DNA from: Selaginella moellendorffii
Taxonomy: Eukaryota; Streptophyta; Lycopodiopsida; Selaginellales; Selaginellaceae
Reading direction: 5' to 3'
Assembly (NCBI RefSeq): GCF_000143415.4
Contig: NW_003314281.1
Span: 1,366,060 to 1,430,059 of the forward strand
DNA: 64,000 bases
In this document: piece by piece, positions 33,092-43,081 of the stretch
Layout: each line of letters starts with the position of its first letter
Position numbering within the stretch: position 1 is the first letter of the stretch
Made by a program: the position numbers and the translations under genes
Notes under the pieces: model-generated
The model's database searches: none
What the model saw: the letters and a program-made list of their open reading frames with translations, nothing else
What the model was told of the DNA's origin: nothing

Positions 33092-33131
33092 ACCTCTTTG
33101 TAAACCACCCAGCATTTGCTAGGCAAGTACT
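33092..33131 (+). repeat. Internal copy of the Helitron 3' terminus with a damaged hairpin
   Basis: These 40 bp match the real 3' end (37063-37102) at 39 positions. The single difference (TGCTAGG instead of TGCTGGG) breaks one pair of the terminal hairpin. After it, sequence continues directly into the 5'-truncated Rep/helicase coding region. Confidence 0.88.
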
Positions 33132-33210
33132 TTCACTTTACAAGCAAAATAAGAACTCTAATTTTAAAACAAATATTAGACACTATAATAGTGCTCTTGC
33201 TTTTGCATCT

Positions 33211-36200
33211 ATGTCTTCTAATATTGATATTGTAAAGGGTCATGGTCCTTATTGCTTTAAAAGCCATGGTCAAATATATCATAATATTGTTTCAGCACAT
33301 CCTTCTGAAGGTCAACATCGAACTTATGGACAACTTTATATGCTTGATACTCTAGAAGCTACAAATATAAGAAAGCAAAACCCTTTTAATTCAAGTTGTG
33401 AGACAAACTTACTTAAACATCTTGATGCTCTCCTTCGTCATGTTAACCCATATGCTCAAGCTTTCAAAATGATGTATGAAATGGAACAAGAAGAAATTCG
33501 TTCTGCTACGCTTTCAGGTTATCCTATACGTGGTGTTTACATGTTATTAAAAACTGAAGGAACTGATCCACGATGCTATAATGCTCCACGGACAAATGAT
33601 GTTGCTGTTGTATTTGTTAGTGATGATGGAGAACCGCCACATAGTCGTGAAATTTGTATATATCCAATTGCAAGCAATTCTAAATGTATCTCAACACTTG
33701 ATTATAATTGTGATCCAATGGTTTACCCATTAATATTTCCTTTTGGTGATAGAGGTTGGCATGAAAAAATTTTTAATTCCAGACGTCGAATTACATTGCT
33801 CCAATATTATGCATACCGTTTATCTATAAGAGACACAATACGCTTTGGTTTTGATCAAATTTTACATGCAGGAAAACTCACACAACAGTATATTGTCGAT
33901 GCTTATGTAAAAGTTGAAAGCAATAATTTGAATTACTATCGCACCCATCAAAAACAATTGCGAGTTGAAATGTATACTGGTCTTATGGATTATGTTGCAA
34001 ACCGTGCTACTAATGAAAATATAAATCCAGGCAAGATTGTTATTTTACCTTCAAGTTTTGGGGGTGGCCCTAGAGCAATGCAACAAAATTATCAAGATGC
34101 AATGGCTATAGTTACTCATTTTTCAAAGCCAGATCTTTTCATTACTTTTACATGCAATCCCAAATGGCCAAAAATTTCTAAAAACTTACATCCAAATGAA
34201 AGCCCTGAGGATCGTCCAGACTTGGTTTCTAGAGTATTTCATATCAAGCTTAAAGAATTTTTGAATGATATTACTAAAAATCATATTTTTGGAAATTGTA
34301 TTGCTTTTATAAATGTAATTGAATTTCAAAAGAGAGGCCTTCCACATTGTCACTTTCTAGGGATTTTATCTCATGAAAACAAGATTAAAGACCGTGATGC
34401 TATTGACCAATACATAACGGCACAATTGCTTGATCCTCAAAAGGAACCTGAAATTTCTAAAATAATTACATCTCATATGATACATGGTCCATGTGGGCCT
34501 CTTTACTCTAATAGTCTTTGCATGGAAAATGGCACTTGCTCAAAAGGTTATCCAAAAAAATTTAATTATGAAACTACTTTTAGTGTTGATGGATATCCAG
34601 ATTATTATAGACCTGATAATGGCCGCACATTTCTAAAAAATGGGTGTTATATTGATAATCGTTGGGTAGTACCTTATAATAAATACCTTTGTAAAAAATA
34701 TAATGCTCATATTAATATTGAAATTTGTGCTACTATAAAAAGTATTAAGTATTTATTTCAATATGTTTATAAAGGTTATGATTGTGCTACAATTGAAATC
34801 CATTCAGCAACCCAACAACTTGATAATATTTTAAATTGGGATGAAATCTCAACATTTTTAAATACACGTTATGTATCTGCTCCAGAAGCAATATGGAGAC
34901 TTTTTAAATTTAAAATGCATGGTCGTTCGACCCCTATAATCTGTCTTCCTATCCATCTTCCAAATTTTCAAAACGTCTATTTTATAGAAGGTTCTGAACA
35001 AATAGCACTTCAAAGAGCTACTCAAAATGGTACGATGTTGACAAAATAGTTTGAATTAAATATAAATGACCCAAATGCTAGACAATATACATATCCTGAA
35101 ATCCCTTTATATTATACATTTAACCCTTATACTCATAACTGGCAAATTCGACATACAAGAAATGTCATTCCTCGAATGTATTCTGTGTCGCCATCTAATG
35201 TTGAACTATATCATTTACGTCTTATTTTACTCCATAAAAAAGGTGCTACATCTTTCAAAGATCTTAAGATAGTTAACAATATTTATTATGACACATTTCA
35301 ACAAGTTGCAGATGCAATGGGGCTTATAGCTGATGATACCGAATGGGAAAAATGTTTAGAAGATGCTTGCTTTTTTAGAATGCCATCACAATTAAGACAA
35401 TTATTTATATTACTTTGTATCTTTTGCACTCCAAAAGATCCTTACCTCCTGTGGGATAAATTTAAAGACTTCCTCTCTGAGGATTTCATGCAAACAAATC
35501 CAATTTTTCATTATGAACATGCTTTACATGATATAAATATTAAAATGAAAATGCATGGCAAAACTAATCAAAACTATCATCTACCTATGCCGTCTGAAAA
35601 TTTTGATGATGAAAATATTGTCAACTCAACACAAATATATCAAAATGTTGAACAAAATATTCCTCGATTTAATCAAGAACAGTTAAATATTTTTAATGAT
35701 ATTCTTAATGTTATTGATCACCCAACTGAGCATAATCGATATATTTTCATTGATGGTCCTGGTGGTACTGGTAAAACATTTCTTCTTAACACTCTTATAA
35801 ATATTTTACAACTGAAAAAAATAAATGTTGTTAGCATGGCTTGGACAGGAATTGCAAGTACTTTACTTTATAATGGCCGAACTTCACATACTACTTTTAA
35901 ACTTCCTGTTCCAATAAATGAAACATCAACTTCCGCTATAACTGCTAATAGTGAAGCAGGTATAAGAATCAAAACTACTAACGTATTGTTATGGGATGAA
36001 ATAAGTATGGTTCACACTCATGCATTCACTGCTGTTGATCGAGTGTTGCGAGACCTAAAAAATACATCATTACCTTTTGGTGGCATAATTGTTATTACTA
36101 GCGGGGACTTTAGACAAACACTTCCAGTCATTCCACATGGACATAGGGCATAAATTGTTTCAAGTTCTGTAAAAATGAATAAATTATGGAGATTATTTAG

Positions 36201-37062
36201 AAAGTTATCTTTGAAAACAAATATGCGGCTTGTTGAAAGTGATAAATCATGGTCTGAATGGCTTCTCAAAGTTGGAAATGGTGAAAATTTTGAAAATTTA
36301 CCATCTTTACCTTCTAACTCCATTTTATTACCTCATACACAACTAATTTATTCATCAATTATTGATTTTGTCTACCCTTCAGTACTTGATATTTCAAACC
36401 CTTATATTGCAGCCAACCGAGTCATACTTACCCCACTTAACGATGATACATTTGCACTCAACAACACTATTGTCTCTAAATTACAAGGTGATACATACAT
36501 CTACAAAAGCATTGATTTTGTTGACACTGAATATCCTGAAAATTTTCCAACAGAATTCCTAAATTCTATCACACCTTCTGGTCTCCCACCACATAAACTC
36601 TCTCTCAAACAAGGTGCTATTCTTATCCTCCTAAGAAATATGTCTCCATCAGCAAGATTATGCAATGGTACACGTCTCATCCTGAAAAATGCACTACCAA
36701 ATGTTTTAGATTGTGAAATTGTGATGGGGCAATTTAAAGGGACAAGAGTTTTTATCCCACGTATTACACTAATACCATCAAATACAGAAATTCCATTCAA
36801 AATGTCCAGACGACAATTTCCAATTCGTTTGGGTTACTGCTTAACAATCTCCAAATGCCAAGGACAGACATTTGACCGAGTTGGAGTTTACTTGCCCCAC
36901 CCAGTTTTCACTCATGGACAACTTTATGTGGCTTTATCAAGATGCACATCACCATATGGACTTGGAATTAAAGTTCAAAACACCACACGCCAAGGCCACC
37001 TCCTTCCTCAAGATCCTTCTGTTTTTACAATTAACACTGTCTATAAAGAGGTTTTATATTGA
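33211..37062 (+). pseudogene. Helitron Rep/helicase gene, 5'-truncated, two nonsense codons
   Basis: One reading frame of about 1,280 codons, interrupted only by TAG at 35047 and TAA at 36151. The Rep (HUH nuclease) part has FITFTCNPKWPKI and the two-His motif GLPHCHFLG, then the catalytic tyrosine region YLFQYVYKGYD. The helicase part (PIF1 type) has Walker A DGPGGTGKTF, Walker B LLWDEISMV, SGDFRQTLPV and a C-terminal LTISKCQGQTFDRVGVYLPH. The frame is open upstream of the first ATG (homologous NIRHYNSALAFASM) to the internal terminus at 33131; the N-terminal zinc-finger part normally present is missing. Both stops are single transitions from plausible sense codons. Codon use is AT-rich. Confidence 0.92.
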
Positions 37063-37104
37063 ACCTCTTTGTAAACCACCCAGCATTTGCTGGGCAAGTA
37101 CTCG
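37063..37104 (+). repeat. Helitron 3' terminus with perfect hairpin
   Basis: A 7-bp perfect stem (CCCAGCA/TGCTGGG, loop TT) lies ten bases from the element end. This is the expected termination signal of rolling-circle transposition. It begins right after the helicase stop codon. Confidence 0.88.
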
Positions 37105-37641
37105 TAAGTTGATAAGTATAAGGCCAACAGGTATTTGACCCAGTATCAAAATTATTACTTAATAGATGGGACAAAATTAGTGGGGGATCAGTGTGAGGAT
37201 CTCTTGTAGCTTCTCCATTATTTATATATTCAAGCTCATAATTTTCAGAAGTAATAATAAGATGACCCCATGCATTTAATAATGCTTCTCTTATAAATGT
37301 TGAATATAATTCTTGTATTCCTTTACATAATTGCTTACTAGTAATTTGGATGACGGAATCAGGATTCATAGAACAACTATGATAACCCGCAGCTGATTCA
37401 CTAAATGTACGAATAATAACTTTTGTATTAGGAATAGTTTCAATATCTCTCACACCAATTGAACCTAATTCATAATTCTCATTTCCATTGTATAATCTGT
37501 CAAGCAGTAAAACAACATAGTTTATGATAGTGTTAATATGAGAATCAGAAAGATGACCCGCTTATTACAAACTCTAACAAACTGAGACTGAAGATTATCA
37601 CATAAAATCAGAAATACAATAAGAACAAACATCTTCATCAT
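37105..37641 (-). pseudogene. Lectin-like gene copy B, 5' half
   Basis: Continues lectin copy B after the Helitron: TKVIIRTFSESAAGYHSCSM, GIQELYSTFIREALLNAWGH, ELEYINNGEATRDPHTDPPL. A small deletion near 37557 (CATGCTT in copies A and C is shortened) shifts the frame close to the N-terminus. The start codon region CATCATC (minus ATG ATG) is preserved. Confidence 0.88.
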
Positions 37642-37790
37642 CAAGCAATAAAGAAATAATATAATTATACTTTAGATTTACTTGTAAGCAATAGAAGCCT
37701 TTTATTTAGTACATCGTCTAGCAATAGAGCAGATGGCAATCTACGAAAGCCTATCTTCTTAACCACTCCACAATGCTCCCATCTGCTCGC

Positions 37791-39321
37791 TCAACAATGG
37801 CTGTCGTATAGATTGGACACTGCCACATATAAAGATCCATCACCACCACCCAGCCGCGAGCTCTGGAGCATCGCACTTCCAGCGCCAGCTCCAACCTCGA
37901 AGCTCTTATGGGTTTTGCATGCATCCAGCAGCGCCATCCACGCCCTCGAATCCGTCTGGAATGGCATGCTCTTGATCAGCTCCTCCGCCTCACCGATCCT
38001 GCCCGATCGCCCAAGAGCGCTGATCAAACACCTGTAGTGCTCCGCCCCCGGATGAATCCCGTGATCAGATCTCATCGCCACGAAGCACTCCCAGATCTCG
38101 TCCAGCAATCCCGAGTGGCTGCACGCCCCCAGGATATTAGTGAAGGCCACCTCGTCGAGATGGATCCCCTCCAAGCACAGCGCCTGGAAGATCTCCATCG
38201 CTTGCCTGCCATGCCCGTGCTGGGCATACGCCGCCACCGTCGCAGTCCAGGAGATGGTGTCCTTCATCCGATCAAACACCTCCCGTGAGGTGATCACATC
38301 CCCGAACCGCGAGATTGACGAGCGTCGTGCCCACGACTGCGTCCCTGTCGAGGCTGGACTGGATCGCTCCGTCGCGAACGAGGAGGAAAGATCGCCCAAG
38401 CGCGTGCAAGCGGCGAGAACGGTCGCAAGAGTGGAAGCGTTGGGTTTCACGCTGAGGATCATCTCCCTGTACAGCTCCAGCGCTTTCCTGTCGTGCCCCG
38501 CCATCGCTTCTGCAGCGCTCCAGCAAAGAACATCTCTCCTAGAGATCTTTCGGAATGCCGATCGCGCACAGTTCAATCTCCCACAGCCAGTGTACAAGCT
38601 GGCGAGCGCGGTGCCGACGATGGTATCCGTCTCAATCTGGGGGCCCAGCCGGGAATGGAGCAGCACTGCCTCTTCTATCGGCCCAAGCCCGCCAGCGCGT
38701 TAAGAAAGCTCGCGTACGCGAAAGCATCGGGCTTCACACCACCAGACGCCATCTCCTGGTAGATCTTCAAAGATACTTCCAAATGCCCAGCTTCGGCATT
38801 TACTGCGACCATTGCGTTCCACAACACAAAATTGCGGTGCGTCATTCGATCGAACAGCTGCTTCGCCCGATCGATTCTACCGCACTTGGCATACATCGTG
38901 ACCAGAGCAGTTTAAAGGCCCACGTCCTGTTTGATCCCTCTTTCCACGATTCGCTCGTGGATTTCCAGCCCCTGCTCCAGGCATTTCAATCTAGCGCGAG
39001 CGCGGGTGGATCTACGTGCTGGAACGGACGAGAGCTCGGTAGAGACAGAGCGCCTCTTGCTCCTTGCAGGCCCCAACGTATGCCGAGATGATGATCGCCC
39101 AGGAGAATTCGTTCCGGAGTGGCATGCTATCGAACGCCGCTCTGGCATCTTCCAGCCTCCCGCAAGCTCTGTACACCTGGACGGGCAAGTTGCCCACCGC
39201 TGTGGATAATCCGGGCATGGACACGCCTCCCGTCCTCGAGCAGTCTCGATCGGTCACACTTCCGGAGGATCGTCGCGTACTCCTGTCTGAGCTGAGCATA
39301 CCTGGACTGTGGTGGTTCCAT
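37791..39321 (-). pseudogene. PPR gene copy B, broken
   Basis: Near full-length relative of the intact PPR gene at 43082-44689, with the same start (39321) and stop contexts. It is broken by small deletions (for example near 38297, around 38510 where a repeat loses codons, near 38700 and 39020) and shifted frames. Recognisable repeats include ISWTATVAAYAQHGHGRQAM and FVLWNAMVAVNAEAGHLEVS. Divergence from the intact copy is low, so loss is recent. Confidence 0.9.
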
Positions 39322-39405
39322 CTCGATCCAGCGTGCACGTTTGCTAGATTATCTGCGAACTTGAGAAGATCCATTTCTTGGGAACTTACAAGATGAGAGT
39401 TCCAC

Positions 39406-39505
39406 TCACTCGTACTCTTCTGGAGGAGCTAGGCAATCCCGCACCAAGTATGGGTTCTCCATTGCCGCTACAACGCGCTCCTTGTCATTAAGTTGCTTGT
39501 TAATG
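39406..39505 (-). pseudogene. 3' exon fragment of the AE7-like gene
   Basis: Carries the last exon of the AE7-like gene ([20 protein letters not shown], then [10 protein letters not shown] and a stop) with a 9-bp in-frame deletion. It lies in the same position relative to PPR copy B as the intact AE7-like gene to PPR copy C, so the duplicated block included at least this exon. Homology ends inside the preceding intron, at a triple repeat of ATGTCGTACTTCC. Confidence 0.9.
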
Positions 39506-39753
39506 ATCCATGTCGTACTTCCATGTCGTACTTCCACGTCGTACTTGCGGCCCATTGCAAACTCGCCAGCGTGGCAGAACGCCGACAGCACGGTAATCAT
39601 CGTGACGTCGCTGGGAGCCGCACTGCCGGCCTGGATCATCCGGTGGAACACCCACAGTGTGCCGTAGTGGTTGCCATTCTGCGAATATGCCATCACCATG
39701 GTTGTCCACAGCACCGCGTCGTCATTGCACCTCTGCCGCACGCGGCAGAAGAG

Positions 39754-40081
39754 GCAGTTCTTGGGTAGGGCAAGCACGTTCCCGCCCAGAACGGGCGAGT
39801 CGGGTGTTAGCCCTGCGAGCTCATTTTGGAGGGAATGAGTGAGCCCGTGCCCGGGAACGGCTTTGTTGGGAAACTGTTAACGGACATGTGGAAGAATGTT
39901 ATTCGAGGATAATAGAGTTCTCCAGAATTGGCAGCTAGTAGCTTGGTTCTCCAGAACCTGGCAGTTGGCAGTTGGGTTCTAGAGAACCTGGCAGTTGTCA
40001 GCCACGTTCTTGCAAAGAACCTGACTCGATCCGACAGCTGCCAATAGTTGGATCAAGTTAACGGGTGAGCCATAGCCCATT
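39754..40081 (+). repeat. Unclassified 328-bp insertion with palindrome array, copy 1
   Basis: Comparison with the intact PPR gene defines the insertion exactly: AAGAG occurs once in the intact gene and flanks this insert on both sides (39749-39753, 40082-40086), a 5-bp target duplication. The insert starts GCAGTTCTTGGGTAGGGC and ends GAGCCATAGCCCATT. It lacks terminal inverted repeats and coding capacity. Its middle holds repeated GTTCTnnAGAAC palindromes. Confidence 0.8.
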
Positions 40082-40408
40082 AAGAGCTCCTTTGCGTGGG
40101 GCAGGTTGTCGCACTTGGCGTACATGTTGACCGTGCTGGTCAGTGCAACCACGTCACTTCTTTCGTACAACCCAGCCACCACAATTCCCTCCCGGAGCAC
40201 GGACACCACGGCTCAGGAATCAAACACGGGCAAGAAGCTCGCCTGGTTGGGTTTGATTCCCTCCAGGTCCATGAGACGAAACACTCCCAGCACTTGCTCT
40301 ACGTGCCCTTGCTGTGCATATGCTAGGATTATCTCATTCCACGTCGCCACGCCCTTGTACGGCACTATGTTGAAAAAATGCCAGGCCCCCGCAGCTGACG
40401 TACACGTC

Positions 40409-40767
40409 CTTAACAGGCTGTGGCTCGCCCGTTAACTTGATCCAGCCGTTGGCAGCCATTGGATCGAGTCAGGTTCTCTACGAGAATTTTACTGTTGTCA
40501 GCCACATTCTGGAGAACGTACCAGGTTTTGGAGAACGTGGCTGACAACTGCCAGGTTCTCCAGAACCCAGCTGCCAGCCGCCAGGTTCTGGAGAACCCTC
40601 TCATCCTCCAATAACGTTATTACACGTGTCCATTAACGGTCTTGCCACAGCCCGTTAAGGCCGTTCCTGGGCACAGCCTCGCTCGTTCCCTCCAGAATGC
40701 GCTCGCCAGGCTAACGCTCGGCTCACCCGTTCTGGGCGGGAACGTGCTCGCCCTACCCGGGAACTGC
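40409..40767 (-). repeat. Unclassified insertion with palindrome array, copy 2 (inverted)
   Basis: Reverse complement of copy 1 over its whole length, with about 80-85% match by eye, beginning (on the minus strand) GCAGTTCCCGGGTAGGGC. It carries one or two more palindrome units than copy 1. The host junction shows loss of PPR sequence on the right side, and no clear target duplication. Confidence 0.75.
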
Positions 40768-41354
40768 CTCATCATGTCCACAGCTCTCTGCAGATGCCAA
40801 CATCGGGTATTTTCTTTCACTATAGCTTTCCAGTGCAGCCTTTGTCCGGCATAGACTCAAACAAAAATCTTGCCCTAGAGAACATACCGTTAACCAAGTA
40901 GGCTTTGAGCATGTTTAGATAGCATTTTGGTCCCTTTTCCTTGATTGGAAAGAACACCTCCTCCACCTCTCCAATATGCCTATTTTGGGCATATGCTGCA
41001 ATCATAGATGCATGAGTGATATCACTTGGATTATAGACTTTTGTGTATGCAGTGTAAACATCTTTGATTAAGCCATACAATTTATTTAAGTAAGTAATGC
41101 CACCTACACTTAAATTGTGTATTAGTTCTTTTTATGTCCCTCTTTAGAAATTCATTTATTAATCGCTTCATATTTATTTTCAAACACTTATTTTAGAGTT
41201 CCATTCCTGCTTTTAGCTTTTTGAATTAAAGATTTTAATTTAAATGTGTTATGCTTGTTAAATTTCTATTTAGGCCACTACTACATAACACACTTTGTGT
41301 TTAAAAGTTTATATCTTACACCAACTGTTATATCTTTGTAAAAACTCACTAAAT

Positions 41355-41510
41355 TTTTGAGATTTTTGGATTGATGGAAATGAGTTTTAGACTTGGAGGT
41401 GATATGGATCAGCATTCAATCCATAATTTAGGAAAACATTGTATGCATTAAAATGTTTTTTTGAGTTCATGTGAGTTTGATCCATCTTTTTGTTTTAGCT
41501 CATATTAAGA
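41355..41510 (-). pseudogene. Decayed fragment of the APR-like gene
   Basis: The stretch GAGATTTTTGGATTGATGGA to the end resembles 52527-52680, covering the third exon and adjoining intron of the APR-like gene, with many C-to-T or G-to-A differences. It lies beyond the decayed PPR copy in the same relative order as the intact pair at 50.5-53.2 kb. Between 41090 and 41355 and between 41510 and 41760 I see only AT-rich sequence. Confidence 0.7.
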
Positions 41511-41760
41511 GACAATCATTTTTAAACAACATTTTAAATAGCATAGCTAATTTAGGGGGCATGTATTCTCAATAAAAAATGAAAATGATGTGAATATTAC
41601 CTTAGTACAAACTCCTAATAAATAGAAACAAAAGCAGAATTATCTCATGCCGAGTACAGCCCTTTATATATTTCTATCTATCTTGCAGCAGTTAGAGACA
41701 CCTGAAGTGTGATGCATAATTCTGATCTTAATTAATATTTATATTGGAAAACCATCTAGA

Positions 41761-42663
41761 TTAAAAACATAGAATTTTTTCCTTTCTTTTAATTATATCA
41801 AATAAACATATCGATCCAGACTTTCGTATAGCTAAACAAACCCTTCCATACATATTGCAATTTGAACAAAGCTTTTTTGTTGACCATAAAATATTTTTAA
41901 TGCCTTGTATAACGGCATTTCCGCTTGATTTTATTTGCAAATAGCAGTTAGTGTCTTTATTTCTTGTAAAACTTTCCCATATTACTTTTTTTGGTAAATA
42001 ATTTTTATCATATAATTTAAGGTCACAATTTGATTCCATTGTCATTCTATACCTATGATTTAAGGAATGCAAACTGTTCCCTTCAGGGAGATAAGTTCCA
42101 AAAAACTGATCAGGACCACTTATAAGTTGATAAGTATAAGGCCAACAGGTATTTGACCCAATATCAAAATTATAACTTATTTTATGGGGCGAAATTAGTG
42201 GGGGATCAATATGAGGATCTCTTGTAGCTTCTCCATTATTTATATATTCAAGCTCATAATTTTCAGAAGTAATAATAAGATGACCCCATGCATTTAGTAA
42301 TGCTTCTCTTATAAATGTTGAATATAATTCTTGTATTCCTTTATATAATTGCTTACTAGTAATTTGGATGATGGAATCAGGATTCATAGAACAACTATGA
42401 TAATCACCAGCTGATTCACTAAATGTACGAATAATAATTTTTGTATTAGGAACATTTCCAATATCACTCATACCTATTGAACCTAATTGATAATTTTCAT
42501 TTCCATTGTATAATATGTCAAGCAGTAAAACAACAGTGTTTATGATAGTTTTAATATGAGAATCAGAAAGATGACCATGCTTATTACAAACTCTAACAAA
42601 CTGAGACTGCAGATTATCACATAAAATTAAAAGTAGAATAAGAACGAATGTCTTCATCATCAA
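41761..42663 (-). CDS. Secreted protein with C-terminal bulb-lectin-like domain (copy C)
   Basis: Intact single-exon gene of 300 residues. Signal peptide MMMKTFVLILLLILCDNLQS, then the conserved mature start QFVRVCNKHGHLSDSHIKTI. The C-terminal third has three lectin-like strands groups (TMESNCDLKLYDKNYLPKKV, NCYLQIKSSGNAVIQ, VCLAIRKSGSICLFD). It is about 90% identical to copy A by eye, and differences are spread evenly. It precedes the intact PPR gene copy C. The N-terminal 160 residues contain the motif IIIRTFSES and match no family I know; possible roles (defence, carbohydrate recognition) are inference only. Confidence 0.75.
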   Translation of the reverse strand: MMMKTFVLILLLILCDNLQSQFVRVCNKHGHLSDSHIKTIINTVVLLLDILYNGNENYQLGSIGMSDIGNVPNTKIIIRTFSESAGDYHSCSMNPDSIIQITSKQLYKGIQELYSTFIREALLNAWGHLIITSENYELEYINNGEATRDPHIDPPLISPHKISYNFDIGSNTCWPYTYQLISGPDQFFGTYLPEGNSLHSLNHRYRMTMESNCDLKLYDKNYLPKKVIWESFTRNKDTNCYLQIKSSGNAVIQGIKNILWSTKKLCSNCNMYGRVCLAIRKSGSICLFDIIKRKEKILCF

Positions 42664-42689
42664 GAGGTAAATTAATACCGCAATTATTT

Positions 42690-43015
42690 ACTTCTAAACA
42701 ATTATAAATGCCGAAAAACATAGAAGCCTTTTATATAGTACATGAGATGGCACCCAGATGGCAATCCACAAAGGCCTATCTTTTATCTCCTCACTCAAGA
42801 ATGGCTGTCGTATAGATTGGACACTGCCACGTATAGAGATCCATCCACAAGCTCTACTTCCATCAGCTCCAACCTCGAAGCTCTTATAATTACTTACTAG
42901 TAATTTGGATGATAGGATCAGGATCCATAGAACAAGTGTGGTAATGATCAGTTGATTCACTATACATCAATAGGTGTGAGAGATATTGAAATTATTCCTA
43001 ATTGTAAGCAATAGA
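42690..43015. pseudogene. Mosaic of lectin and PPR end fragments
   Basis: Between the lectin copy C start and the PPR copy C stop lies a patchwork: 42767-42886 repeats the PPR 3' flank (GGCTGTCGTATAGATTGGAC, then GAAGCTCTTAT), and 42888-42965 repeats an internal piece of the lectin gene (ACTTACTAGTAATTTGGATG). It shows at least one further partial copy of the cassette inserted here. Confidence 0.75.
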
Positions 43016-43081
43016 AGCCGTTTATTTAAATAATAGAGCAGATGGCAGCCTATCTTCTTAACAATGCTTATATCTGCTCGC

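Larger units (their letters stand above)
30821..37104 (+). mobile_element. Composite autonomous-type Helitron, 6.3 kb
   Basis: Helitrons are rolling-circle transposons that start with TC, end near a short hairpin, and insert between A and T without target duplication. Here the element starts TCTATAATAATAAG right after a host A and ends after a hairpin (CCCAGCA-TT-TGCTGGG, 37079-37094) with CAAGTACTCG before a host T. Joining the flanks CACTTA and TAAGTTG restores the uninterrupted lectin sequence seen in copies A and C, with no base gained or lost. The end CTCG departs from the usual CTRR. Inside are a duplicated 5' end, pieces of two host genes, an old tRNA sequence, an internal second 3' end, and a Rep/helicase gene. 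Confidence 0.92.
39511..41080 (-). pseudogene. Decayed copy of the PPR gene at 50468-51853
   Basis: Minus-strand pieces in order match the intact gene: CRVRQRCNDDAVLWTTMVMA, REGIVVAGLYERSDVVALTS, and KVYNPSDITHASMIAAYAQN. Frames shift repeatedly, and two mobile repeats interrupt it (39754-40081 and about 40409-40767), the second with loss of about 120 bp of host sequence. Confidence 0.9.

Noticed and set aside
39754-40767. Inverted repeats at 39.75 and 40.77 kb as terminal inverted repeats of one large transposon
   Set aside because: The sequence between them is PPR pseudogene in the order of the intact gene, and copy 1 has its own target duplication, so they are two separate insertions.
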